This document shows positions 23,665-35,100 of a DNA stretch of 44,820 bases, in pieces. This stretch comes from Phoronis australis (Eukaryota > Phoronida > Phoronidae): assembly GCA_002633005.1 (NCBI GenBank), contig NMRA01000741.1, positions 126,001 through 170,820 on the forward strand, given 5' to 3'. The position numbers and the translations under genes are program-made. The notes under the pieces are model-generated. The model was not told the origin of the DNA. It did not search any database and saw only the letters and a program-made list of their open reading frames with translations. Numbering within the stretch: the stretch's first letter is position 1; each line of letters opens with the position of its first letter.

Positions 23665-24229
23665 ACATGCACAGGCAACAGAACGTATGGATAGTTCTTT
23701 GGTAAGCCGGAAATTTTTAAAGAAATCATTGTCGACGAAAAGCCGGCCACAGACACGGAGATGTTTCACGGCCTCATACTAGCTATTAACAGCGCACCTT
23801 TCATTCTTCACTACGGCGACCCACTTCCTAAGCATTTCGGGCTCTCGAGGAAGTCGAAAAAAACTATATACCCGCTTTCTTCGCAGCTTCATAATTCGGA
23901 CAAGCGGGAACGATGCACCGCAACATAGCGGCATTCACTCTGCAGACGAACCACTGACGTCGCTGCGTCGTTTATTACCTTCCTCACAGGTTAATGCGAC
24001 ACCTCTCGGCAAGGTGAGGTCGACCGTATAAGAGGCGATGTGGATATAGACCGATTAAGAGGGAAAAAAGATTAATTAAATCGGGTGGCATTCTCCTTAA
24101 AAGAATGGAAACGCACACACGGGTACACGCGCACGCATGTCAATCCACCAATCCACAATTAAAGTGGACACTGGATAAACAACAATCATTTAACGATCAC
24201 CTTCAATTTGAAATTTAAAAATGCCTGCA

Positions 24230-24290
24230 CAGGCCCGTAGCCAGCACTGAGCGGGGGGTGGTTCAAAATTCTAGACTGGTGGACCTTTTA
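24230..24290 (+). repeat. Fragment of the CAGGCCCGTAGCC element
   Basis: A third CAGGCCCGTAGCCAG start occurs here, followed by GCGGGGGGTGGTTC. Beyond the first 50 or so bases it does not follow the two complete copies at 20643 and 21457. Confidence 0.4.
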
Positions 24291-24599
24291 TATTTTACAA
24301 ACGTCGGCACTGTAGAGTTTTCGGTAAGGCCTTTGTCGCAGCTTAATTATGGGTGGGGATCTGTATACATAACGATAACTCTCAGCTCTATGTTCATGAG
24401 ATGAGACAGATTTTGTAATACCAGAAATGAGTATGCCGTGACGGTTACTAGCAAAGGACGGGACACAAATTCGGATGCGGTCCAGAAAGAGAACGTTCTC
24501 GCATTACCTCCTGCCAAAATTTCAAATCAGCCATGCTTAAATGAGTGATTACACCTTATTACATACTCGGATGGAAATATAAAGTTTAAGCGGCGAATG

Positions 24600-25260
24600 A
24601 CTTGGACAAAATTGTTTATCCGGTTGTATTTTTGCGTGTTATTTAAGTTGCTTACATCCTGGAAATGGGAACAACCCACTATTTCGAAGGTTCACTATTC
24701 CGGAGGTTCACTGCTCACTAGAAACGGTGGTCAGATTTCGTGTGCATGCTAAATTGCCCGCATGTCTAAAGTGAGTACACACTTGCATTTTTAGAACGAT
24801 ATGAAGTCGCAATAGTGATGAATTATCAACCACGACGCATTCATCAAATCCACGTCAAGATCGCAACGCAACGCGACTGAAGAGTTTAAGGCCGCTGTGC
24901 TACAACCTCACCCAAGGAACCTCGTGCTCGGCCGGATAGAAACTAAATGTGGTTAGCAGTAGGCCACTACCTGGTTGTATTTTTGCGAGTTACATCGCTG
25001 GAGGTTTATTACTCCGAAGGTTCACTACTTCGAAATTATCAAAAATTTCGAATTCGGGTATAATTTTTATGCTTTTGCATGCAAAAATAAACGATACTTC
25101 GGTAATTAGATGAGCTGGGTGGTGTACATGTACCTATAGCGAAAACAACGTCCGGGTATTACTGATTAAATGCACATACGAAATTGCCCGCATGTCTTAC
25201 AAATACAGAAAAATGAGTACGTTCTTGCATTTTTAAAATCAGTCTAGTTCGGTAGCAGCC
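24600..25260 (+). repeat. Two diverged direct repeats with 'CCGAAGGTTCACTA' and 'AATTGCCCGCATGTCT' blocks
   Basis: A module made of GGTTGTATTTTTGCG, CGAAGGTTCACTA, AATTGCCCGCATGTCT and CTTGCATTTTTA appears twice (about 24619-24800 and 24970-25240). Its last part recurs in reverse at about 29274-29345 (AGACATGCGGGCAGTTTT). It is repetitive DNA of unknown class with no ORF of note. Confidence 0.5.
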
Positions 25261-25627
25261 CTTCGTTCACACAAACTTCGTTGAAAACACGACTAAACTT
25301 TTTGTTGGAAAGCTTGATACAGAGTCGCTAGTACATGTAGTGACGAAAAGGACTCCTGTCTTCAGGTATGCAGCTATGTATCAAAACACTGAGAGGCGTA
25401 ACAAACAAACAAATTAAAGCACTGGCTGTGCATGTCTTATCAGGCAATAAGTGGAATGAACGTATACGAAGCTAAATAAACAGTGAAATACACGTGACAG
25501 CAGGTAGAGGGGCATACAGGAGGGGCAAAGAGTGTGAATATATCACACAGTAAGAAGCCCACAAGCCTATCGTAACAGATCCAACGTGCGGTACACACCT
25601 GTGAGCTGCTCATTCAACACAGCTTTT

Positions 25628-28050
25628 TTCGTGACTGATCAATCGCGATTCCAAGTGGGCTTTTGGAGTAGTGAACCTTCGGAATAATAACATGTAACCT
25701 TGGAAATCTTTTCCATCAAGTTCGTTGCTCGTATGACGCCTGAGAGGCTGTGCGCAATTGGCATTGATTGACAAGAGAAGACTTTCTTCATTGACCAAAA
25801 TTTTTAATCGGTCTAGACCTACTTTTCCCTAATAATATAAACATGCTCGTCGGAATTTTCTTAGTGCAAGAAAATACGATAGTTCATGGGCGGTGTAGCA
25901 CTTAAAAATGAGGGGCTATAGCCTCACTGTGGTGCACCGCCCATAGACCATGGGGGGGCGCAGCACTGAAAAAAGTGGGGACTATATCCCCCCAATCCCC
26001 TATGGTGCGCCGTCCATGTAGTTAAATGTCTGATTTTTTTTTTGCAACGACGGAGGACTGCCTACAGAGAACTTAAAGGAGAATGCCACCCGATTTAATT
26101 AGTCTTTTTTGCCGTCTTAATCGATCTATATCCACATCGCCTCGTATACGGTCGACCTTAGCTTGCCAAGAGGTGTCGCGTTAACCTGTGAGGAAGGTGA
26201 GACACGACGGTAGCGACTTCAGTGGTTCATATGTAGAGAGAATGCCGCTACTGTTGCGGGACATCGTTCTCGCTTGTCCGAACTAAGCAGTTGCGAGAAA
26301 AGAGGGTATATAGTTTTTTTACTTCCTCGAGAGTCCGAAATGCTTAGGAAGTGGCTCATGGGTGAAGAATGAAATGTACGCTGTAAATAGCAAGTATGAG
26401 GCCGTGAAACATCTTCGTGTCTGTGGCCTGCAGACGTCGACACTGCCTGACGAATGCCGGCTTACCAAATAACTCCATACGTTCCGTTGTCTGAGCTTGT
26501 AGTTCACGGTGCCTCTCTAGTATTTTGTCACCACTGTATTCCTGTTCGAATTGATAGCCCGTAAAACTTAACGATCCACCTGCGAAGTCGGGACTGATGA
26601 GCTCTAGCTCGTAGTAAGTCGGGATTGCAACTGAGTTGCCATGTTAGCGTTTATTACTGACCCTAACCAATACTTATATAAAACTTAAACAAAGTCTGTC
26701 TCATTAGATGCAATCTGTAATGCCTTTGGAGTGTTCGTGAGTGCAAATGATTTGAGAAGCCAGCAATAATAAATCACTGCGTTACCGGCTTTAGGTGCAA
26801 TAAAACTAATTCACGGGACACCGAGGCCGTGTGAGCTCATCCTAATTTAGTTTTTGCTGGCAGAAACTGTTGTGAAACAACTCGATTTCCATCCCACGGC
26901 CAGGTGTTAGGGGAATCTTTATTTACATTTACATTACTCAAAAAATGATTGTCAATGTACAACTTCTGCCCTGACGGTGCTGTGGCCAAAGCGGAACCTG
27001 AATTCGCGGTCCCCGACGAGTAAGTAGATTTGCAGTTTTTTCGTGGTTAATTCACCAACATAATCAGGTGCACATTACTTTGGCTCAATAGTCGGTATGG
27101 TATTTTTTTGACTGAAAGTTTAGTTTCCACTGAACTTTGGCTTGTTTATGTTCGTGATGTCTGATCAGTTTCCGAGGCACTGGCCGGGATAACACCGGAG
27201 TCAATCCGGCCGGCCGCGACGGGCCTAATCGGGCTCCGAGCCACTGTCCAGGATAAGCGTTTTGTGTTTAAGAACTCAAAAAATCACAAGTCAAACAACA
27301 CAGATCTAGGTTCTCCTGTCTGTATCTCACGGAAAATACTTCGAAATTATCTCCGAACAGACCCCTAATTCCTGCTACGGACCTTATTGGCCTGCCGAAC
27401 TTTGTAGGCTACGGTGTGTCCAAATACCAATAAATCCATAAGAGCAAAATAAAACAACACGTTTTTATAAGAACTCGGTGTGTTTTTAAGGGTTTTACAT
27501 CGAAGATTTATTTATCGAAGATTTTATTATACGATTTATTGGTGTTAAACGATGAATTCAAGCGATAAGTTGACACCCAGTAACCCGTGTTGTGAACTGC
27601 TGAACAGACTGCGTGTGAAACCGATGACGTCATTGGATAATTTCAACACCTGCGTCTGCCGTCAGGTGTCAGGTAACGCAACCGTACGTGTCGTTGTGGA
27701 GTAGAACTACTGGATCTAAATTGATACAAAGTAGGTTGCTTTTTGGGTGGCATGCTCTTTTAAATCCAATACACGCCGACTGTAAGTTCGCTATAGGCAG
27801 TCGTCCGTCGTTGCTCAAACAAAAACCTGAGTAAAACCCGACGAGCATGTTCACAGAATTCAAAGGGAAAGTATGAGGTTTAGAAAACTTTGGTCAATGA
27901 AGAAAGTGTTCTCTTGTCAATCAGTGTCAATGGTACACAGCCTCGCACACGTCATATGAGCAACAAATTTGATGGAAAAGGTTTCCAAAGTTACACGTCA
28001 TTATTCCGAAGGTTCACTTCTCCGAAAGTCCACTACTCCGACGGTTCGAT
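25628..28050. repeat. Large foldback: inverted arms around TTAA element copy 3
   Basis: About 230 bp at 25628-25860 reappear inverted at about 27835-28050: TTGGTCAATGAAGAAAGT, CTCTTGTCAATCA, ATTATTCCGAAGGTTCACT and GACGAGCATGTT all lie in matching order. The TTAA element at 26077-27759 lies between the arms, so it inserted into, or was mobilised with, an older foldback unit. Three short frames in the arms (for example 27890-28105) are shadows of the repeat. Confidence 0.65.
26077..27759 (-). mobile_element. Kolobok/T2-like TTAA element, copy 3, longest (1683 bp)
   Basis: TTAA target copies lie at 26073-26076 and 27760-27763. Termini are AGGAGAATGCCACCC at 26077 and, in complement, AAGAGCATGCCACCC at 27759. 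The interior is co-linear in reverse with copy 2 and carries an extra ~410 bp (about 26885-27290) absent from it. Reading frames are broken by stops and shifts, so this copy is not coding. The length and ends fit a non-autonomous or decayed DNA transposon; the Kolobok/T2 assignment rests on the TTAA target and the TTAAAGGRR-type end. Confidence 0.75.
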
Positions 28051-28564
28051 AACATCGAAAGTTCTAGAACTCCGCCGACAATTCATTACTCTGATTGTTT
28101 GCTAATGAGTCGGAACTGACATGAATAAAATATTGTATTTGTGTCCATCATGTAGTAACCATTTAAAGGGTGTGCAAAAGTTGAACAGTCTTCAAATATT
28201 GGTTACATTGTTTACAAATGAGCTCAGTTTCAAACACGACGATCGTGATTTTTGCCTAATTAACGACTCAGTCAAGCAGGGACAACATCTGGGGCACGGG
28301 TCAGGGCTATGGTGACCAGCGGTGGTTTTAAATTTAAGAAGACTGAATGGAATTCTCTGACTTTATGAGGACTGATTGGGACAGGGTAGCCTTCTAACTA
28401 AATTTAGTTTCGACCGGCCGTGCGCGCGGTTAGGTCGGGAGAGGTTGAGGCGCAGCGGCCTTAAGCTAGCTCAGTCGCGCTGTGAAATGATGCGACCTTG
28501 ACATGCATTTGATGAATGTAATGCGGCTGATAATTCATCAATATTCCTTATTCGTATTCTTTTA

Positions 28565-29280
28565 AAAGGATAGTAAACCCTGTGATGATTTCCACAAATC
28601 TTCGTTCTGTCATCTGCTAGTGCATCACTGGCGTCAATCTTCCAAGTTAAAAGTATACCAAAATCCGGTTTTGGCCTATTAACAGATACTAAAAGCGACT
28701 TTCCCATCCAGACCCTGAAATAAAATTATGCTCTGGCAGACTCTGAAAGCAGTTTTCTAATTTTCTTCAAAACTTTTGAAGGTTGTCGAGCCGTTACAGG
28801 GGCAAGCGTAACCTACGCTTTTAGCGAGTTATACGGCATCTATGGGAAAGGACCACCCACCATGGACCATAATGACCAATTCGTGAGATAGTGGGTATGA
28901 ATTCTAAGTTGATTCCTGCTTTTATCTTTTAAGATTGACGCCAGTGATGCATCAGCAGGCGAGAAAGAACGAGAATTGGTTGAAATCACCAAAACAGGGC
29001 TTAGAATCCTTTTTAAGGAATTCATACACCCCATGTTATAGTTTGGACATTATGGTCCTTGGGTGGGTGGTCTTTTCCTACTGTTGCCGTGTAGTTCTCT
29101 AAAAACGTATGTCACGTTTGCCCGTTTAGCAAACTTTGAAATGAGTTTTCATTTTTTCAGCAAACTTTTGAGGGTTGTCAAGGGTTTCAGAGTATTATCT
29201 TGTTTCAGAGAACTGGACGGGAAAGTTATTTTAGTATCTGTCAATAGGCCAAATCCAGGTTTGGTATCCCTTTAAAAATG
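28565..29280. repeat. Foldback repeat with two nested pairs of arms
   Basis: The outer arms are 28650-28885 and 29035-29278 (inverted), sharing TTTGGCCTATT-ACAGATACT, GGTTGTC and GACCACCCACC, then GGACCATAATG. A second inverted pair is about 28557-28645 with 28934-29025 (ATTGACGCCAGTGATGCATC). Peptide-like strings such as SVNRPKPDF and SVNRPNPGL on opposite strands are the arms translated. This is a transposon-derived palindrome of unknown family. Confidence 0.6.
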
Positions 29281-29549
29281 CAAGAACATAATCATTTTGC
29301 CGTATTCGTGAGACATGCGGGCAGTTTTCATATGCGCTTGAAATCAATAATATCCGGGCGTTATTTTCGGTGTAAGTACCACCACTCAGTACATTAAACG
29401 CATAAACCGTTAAAGCTGGTTTATAGAGCATTCCCGTATGTGACGGGGGGTTGAAGACTCACTCCTACTCTTCCCACACAATGCAAAAACCCCTATTGCA
29501 TACATAACTCTTACCACGGAACTAAAACTTCAACCAAAAACAAGCATTC

Positions 29550-30431
29550 TTAACATGGACAATTTTCAGTGCGATTGACCGAAATGTACCTTTTCCGTAT
29601 GTCACGTGATATATTCGCGGGTTTTATTGTCATTTTCCCCTGGTGATAGGAGCGGACTACCGAATATATTGGTGATTTTACTGTGTTGGCTGTCGTGCTC
29701 ATGCGAGCGGCTAGAACAAGCCCGCAATTCTGAGGTATATAAAACCAAATGGGATATATAGATACATCCACACTTTACAAGCACCTTATAATGACACATA
29801 AACGTGGCAAGCGGGCATGATACCGCCAGTGAGTGGTTGGCGTACACCTGATTTCGATTCTATACCAAATTTTATGAACACTAGTCGAAAGTTTTTTTTA
29901 ATCAAATACGTCATTTTTGATGTGCACAGTTGTATATGACTACTATGAATGTTTTTCGTCTATACTTATTTCGCATTCAGTAAAATACATTGCCTTGAAA
30001 CTATGATTATCTACGGCGACAAAGTCACCTAAAATCTGGTCAAAGGAATTTTAAAAATGCATCAGAACATATTTCATACGTATTTTAGATTAATTCTTCA
30101 GATTTTAATAAACAGGGTCATGCTTTTGGAAAAATTTCGGAAATAACGCACATGAGGACACTTTTGTACGAGCTTGTTTTCGGAAATAACCGGATAAACC
30201 GAGCCAGGTAAACTTCCTAACTCCATTCATTGATAGACTGACAAACACTGTGCCGAATTAATCACATACTCCATCATCTGTGAAGGTGTTTCGTTCCCTT
30301 TTTGATGTTTGCACGATTGCCTGAGTGCATATGCCCCAATAAAATGTGTTCGTGGTTTCTAATAACACGTACCAATTCCCACGCTTCGTACTCGTTGAGG
30401 AGAGAGGAAATAAAATCCTTAAAAACTCGTG
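29550..30431. repeat. Haplotype copy A of the 30729-32147 segment, with an empty TTAA site
   Basis: From TTAACATGGAC at 29550 onward this matches 30729-32147 closely, except for an 8-base gap near the start and a ~540-bp block (31051-31590) missing here. It runs into the N gap at 30432, about 46 bases before the point where the second copy has exon 1 of the LRAT-like gene. Open frames in both copies (for example 29550-29771 and 30703-30942, reverse strand) are shadows of the duplicated DNA. Confidence 0.8.
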
Positions 30432-30543
30432 NNNNNNNNNNNNNNNNNNNNNNNNNNNNNNNNNNNNNNNNNNNNNNNNNNNNNNNNNNNNNNNNNNNNN
30501 NNNNNNNNNNNNNNNNNNNNNNNNNNNNNNNNNNNNNNNNNNN
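30432..30543. other. Assembly gap (112 N)
   Basis: This is a run of N between haplotype copy A and a truncated TTAA element. Any translated frame across it is meaningless. Confidence 0.98.
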
Positions 30544-30728
30544 TCCAGCAACAGTAGCGGCATTCTCTCTACATATGAACCACTGACGTCGCTAGCGTCG
30601 TTTCTCACCTTCCTCACAGGTTAACGCGACACCTCTTGGCAAGGTGAGGTCGACTGTATACGAGGCGATGTGGATATAGACCGATTAAGACGGCAAAAAA
30701 GACTAATTAAATCGGGTGGCATTCTCCT
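30544..30728 (+). mobile_element. Kolobok/T2-like TTAA element, copy 4 (right end only)
   Basis: The 185 bases match the right end of copy 2 (AATCGGGTGGCATTCTCCT) and end at TTAA 30729-30732. The left part is lost in the N gap. Next to it, TTAACACGGAC continues into the sequence that at 29550 carries an unoccupied TTAA, so this is the filled state of that site. Confidence 0.8.
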
Positions 30729-31050
30729 TTAACACGGACGTGCGATTGACGGAAATGTACCTTTTCCGTATGTCACGTGATACATTCGCGGATTTTATTG
30801 TCATTTTCTCCTGGTGATAGGAGCGGACTGCCGAATATATTGGTGATTTTACTGTGTTGGCTGTCGTGCTCATGCGAGCGTCTAGAACAAGCCCGCAATT
30901 CTGAGGTATATAAAACCAAATGGGATATATAGATACATCCACACTTTACAAGCACCTTATGATGACATACAAACGTGGCAAGCGGGCATGATACCGCCAA
31001 TGAGTGGTTGGTGTACACCTGATTTCGATTCTATACCAAATTTTATGAAC

Positions 31051-31590
31051 ACAGATACAAAGACTGGTGAAACAGGGGCAATTCCAGGCTATACTTTCCA
31101 CCTTAAGTTAAGAGCCGTTGAGAGCAGTATGACCCTTTCGCCGGTGCCGGTCGTTTTTGGTTCGGATCGCCACCTTTTGTCCCCAACAGCAGCTGAAAAC
31201 GCTAAAACATCCGCGTTTTGCAGTGGTAGGTCTACTCTCCAATGGAAACCTGGTCACGGATTTACATATTACAATTTTGGGTCATACCTCTAGGAAAGTT
31301 TAATCTTGGCGAATAGCAAAATCGCGCATTTATATTTACATTGGCACATAAAAGGGTACCACTTTGGCTTTATCAATCCGTAACGTGTTACTGGCTGGAT
31401 GGTTTTTCCGAAACAGGACCCAAGCTTTAACTAACATTTTCTCTACTTTAGTTAGCGGTCCAAATCTTTCAAAGTACGCAAAAGTGAATAGTCTTTCAGT
31501 AAATGCAGCTAGTCCTTAGAGGACTGTTGGTTTTTACTGATAAAAACATTTACGTATTCAATAAACATCTTGGAGTATTTCTTTAAACAA
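31051..31590. mobile_element. ~540-bp insertion/deletion block between the two haplotype copies
   Basis: It is present in copy B and absent from copy A at 29880. The block is flanked by AACAC on both sides, which fits a 5-bp target duplication or a deletion between microhomologies. No terminal inverted repeat or recognisable ORF is seen; a frame through 31050-31293 has no known domain. Confidence 0.45.
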
Positions 31591-32192
31591 ACACTAGTCG
31601 AAAGTTTCTTTTAATCAAATACGTCATTTTTGATGTGCACAGTTGTATATGACTACTATCAATATTTTTCTTCTATACTTATATCGCATTCAGTAAAATA
31701 CATTGCCTTGAAACTATGATTATCTACGGTGACAAAGTCACCTAAAATCTGGTCAAATGAATTTTAAAAATGCATTCAGAACATATTTCATACGTATTTT
31801 AGATTAATTCTTCAGATTTTAACAAACAATGTCATGCTTTTGGAAAAATTTCGGAAATAACGCACATGAGGGCACTTTTGTACGAGCTTGTTTTCGTAAA
31901 TAACCGGATAAACACGAGCCAGGTAAACTTCCTAACTCCATTCATTGATAGGCTGACAAACACTGTGCCGAATTAATCACATACTCCATCATCTGTGAAG
32001 GTGTTTCGTTCCCTTTTTGATGTTTGCACGATTGCCTGAGTGCATATGCCCCAATAAAATGTGTTCGTGGTTTCTAATAACACGTACCAATTCCCACGCT
32101 TCGTACTCGTTGAGGAGAGAGGAAATAAAATCCTTAAAAACTCGTGCGCTTTGATCTAAAATCATTCTTACACGAACCGATCGCACAAGAAG

Positions 32193-35100
32193 ATGGCGCG
32201 ATATTGGGTAAGTTGAACCACAATTTCGAAAGTATTGCAACATCGAACAACAACAACAGAGAGTAAAGAAAAAATAAGCGCAGCTTTAAATCCCATATGT
32301 GAAAGATTTACAGACTACATACGGGTACGTGCGAAAAAAATCAAGAATGCTTTGAATACCGTCTTCTTTTTACACAATGTGATGTATCAGATCATCATCA
32401 TACCAAAACCCTTAACGTTGTAGTAAACATTTAAACAATGACGGTAAGGAAACAGTATTTATTATTCAAAAGGAAAGGACTTTTTCAAGGTAAAATGCAA
32501 TGAAACTGTGGTGAAAATCCAGCTGTACTGTGTTATCGCCCTGACCTTTAACTGTGCACGGAAGCAGTGACGGAAAATGAGCTGTGTAACTTACATGTAA
32601 ACAGCAGGACCTTTCTAAAAATGTGATGAAAAGACGCTCTTGCAATCTAAGCGACGGACATTTTTAAAGCTTATCTCGTTTAACTATTTCAGGGAGTTGC
32701 ATTTCTTATTCTCATCTCACTGCTCATTGTCGTCAATGGCTTGACATATAGCACCAAGAATATAAATCTTCCAGGCAGGTAAGAAAAAAGAGCTTCAACT
32801 CTTACTAACTCCATTCTTTTCTTATTAACCGCTTTGAACAGATCTTAATCGCCATTGTTCGTCCATAACCAAGATCCTTTTCTCACCTACCACAACGTGT
32901 AAACACTTAGTATATATTCAGTCAGCTCCATTTCACCATAAAAATTACAAAAAAATTATGCATACGTGTTGATACGGCCATGCAATAACTGTGTCATCAA
33001 ACGGTGACATACGGTAGATCTACTTTTCCATGTTTTACATGTGAAATAGCTACCGTTGTCCCCCATTAAAATTCGGCAATAAACAATTAATTGTATTTCA
33101 ACGATGTCAATATAACGGTAAACTATCGTATACTGACCACTCGTTCGGTCAAAATACCACCATCTTACCCAGAACATTGTAGAGAGATTTTACTTCCAAG
33201 AGATTCTCGTAACGTACAAAGGAACTATCGATTATATTTTGGAAAGATACAGTGTTTTGTGGTCATGCAACGGTTGTTTTTAAAGAAAACGAATTTGTGG
33301 GACTATTGTCGAATAGGATACACTTACGAAGTCATTAGCTAGTTTTATAAAACAATGAAAATGTTTGTGTTTGGTGTTTTGTGTTTGTGTCACGGTGTAT
33401 TACAAAACGCCAAGCCTCGCCTGTGTCTGCCAGACATTCTCTGCAGTCAAGATGAGCTCATTGGCGGGCTGGCGGCCCTTACTGAACAGCGGGAATTCAT
33501 CTAAATTTATCAGATATTATGCTGGTTTTCCACGTGCAGGGTACCCAACTGACAAGATGACGATATTGTCTAGACTTAATGTAAATTAAGAACTCGTCAA
33601 AATAGTGGTGTTATTTACCAAATCAATTGTAACAACTGTACTGTGATGACTTTTTGGCATGACAACTAGGATCTTGCAAAATAGAGTCAACGAGACCCCA
33701 ACAGTGCTCTATTTATGTTCGGAATATGTCCCAAAAATAATAGGTGCGTCGCAAGCTCCGTTTCCAGAGATACAAAGGAGACCGTGTATAGGCGATATAA
33801 GGTCATTTATTATGACTGATAAGGTACAGAAAATGAGTGTACAAATAACATAAAGATAAAATAATAATCTCTGGAAAGATGGGCAATAAAAAACACTAGC
33901 ACTCAGGTAAGAGGAACCACCCAAAAGAGAGGGTGGCAGAGGGTGGGAAAAAAGGAAGAGAGATTAGACTCCAACCTAAGTGCTGCTAAAGCGAAGTACT
34001 GATGGCAGGAAATATAACTCTACTAGAGAACAAAGGAGCCCTATGACACGTGACAATCATCAGCCTATGGGAGCCAGGAGTTGACCAAACTCGTGGCAGT
34101 AACACAAACGTACCAATAGTGAAGTTGGAAATGGAATGTCCTAGTGCCTCGAGTACAGGAGGACCGCATGCGAATCTACACAAGGGGTTAATGGACCAGT
34201 CCGAAATGATGGGGGTATAAGTGGGACGAGTCCATATTCTCACATAAATATATTTAACGAGTGAAATATCATTTTCTCACCCACTGGTCATGAGATTGGC
34301 CTTTCCGGAGTTAAGATATTAGACAAAGACCCAAACGAGTTCAAACTGTGTATCCGTGAATCTATTCACAGCAGACTGAGGGTCCACTCAATAGAAATGT
34401 TGGGTCATATATGGTTTAGAGTTATTCTGATCGTTGTGTTGTCGCTTACTAGAACTACTCATGCATTGTGTGTTTTGGTTGTATTGCCGGTCAGTGACTT
34501 GTTTCTGATGCGAAATGTTGACTAAGGTATCTCCATGATGGAACGTAGCAGCATATGTTAATAAAAGCAACGATGGGTTTAAACCTCACTGTGTCTGTGA
34601 ATCATCACTTGTTGTTGGGTCTATCAAGGTGGCCACTGATTTATCTTCTGAGGATGCTGTTTTAATAAACCCCGAAACATGTCAAGCCAGTTTAAATCCA
34701 TCGTTTTTATCGACTTGGATATGAAACGCGTCTTAGTTTCAACTTCCTCCTGTAACTATGGCCTAAAACTAGTGTTAATGGCGATATTGTCCTTCTTTTC
34801 TACTTAGTTTGGGAACCCGCGAGTGGTCTATTCAGGCAATACCAGAAATTCCTCAAAACATTGGGACTTGTACTTTCAAACCATATTTTCATTCGTTCCC
34901 CGCATTTGTATATTCAGGTTCATATCGCAGAAACTCACTAACAAGGTCGCTTTTACCTTAATTGTCTCACGTGTCAAATGACAAAGCGCAAATAGTGTCC
35001 ACTTTTACGTCTAAATCAAGCAAAAACTCATTCCACAAGTAACTTGTCCTATGGTGGCGCTTGTGTGCGCAGGCAAATGACATAAGCCACAGCAATTACC

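Larger units (their letters stand above)
22777..24096 (+). mobile_element. Kolobok/T2-like TTAA element, copy 2
   Basis: It is bounded by TTAA at 22773-22776 and 24097-24100. It starts AGGAGAATGCCACCC and ends GGGTGGCATTCTCC, so the terminal inverted repeat is about 15 bp; the start fits the TTAAAGGRR motif described for T2/Kolobok elements. Compared with the reverse copy at 26077-27759 it lacks about 410 bp of interior. Sequence outside the TTAA sites is itself an inverted repeat: about 21934-22750 on the left (GGATTGGTGGATGATATGCG and CCATTCTTTTAA) matches 24101-24175 on the right in reverse. It therefore seems nested in an older palindrome. Confidence 0.75.

Noticed and set aside
30258-30624. 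Open frames spanning the N run
   Set aside because: The frames cross 112 unknown bases and join unrelated sequence.
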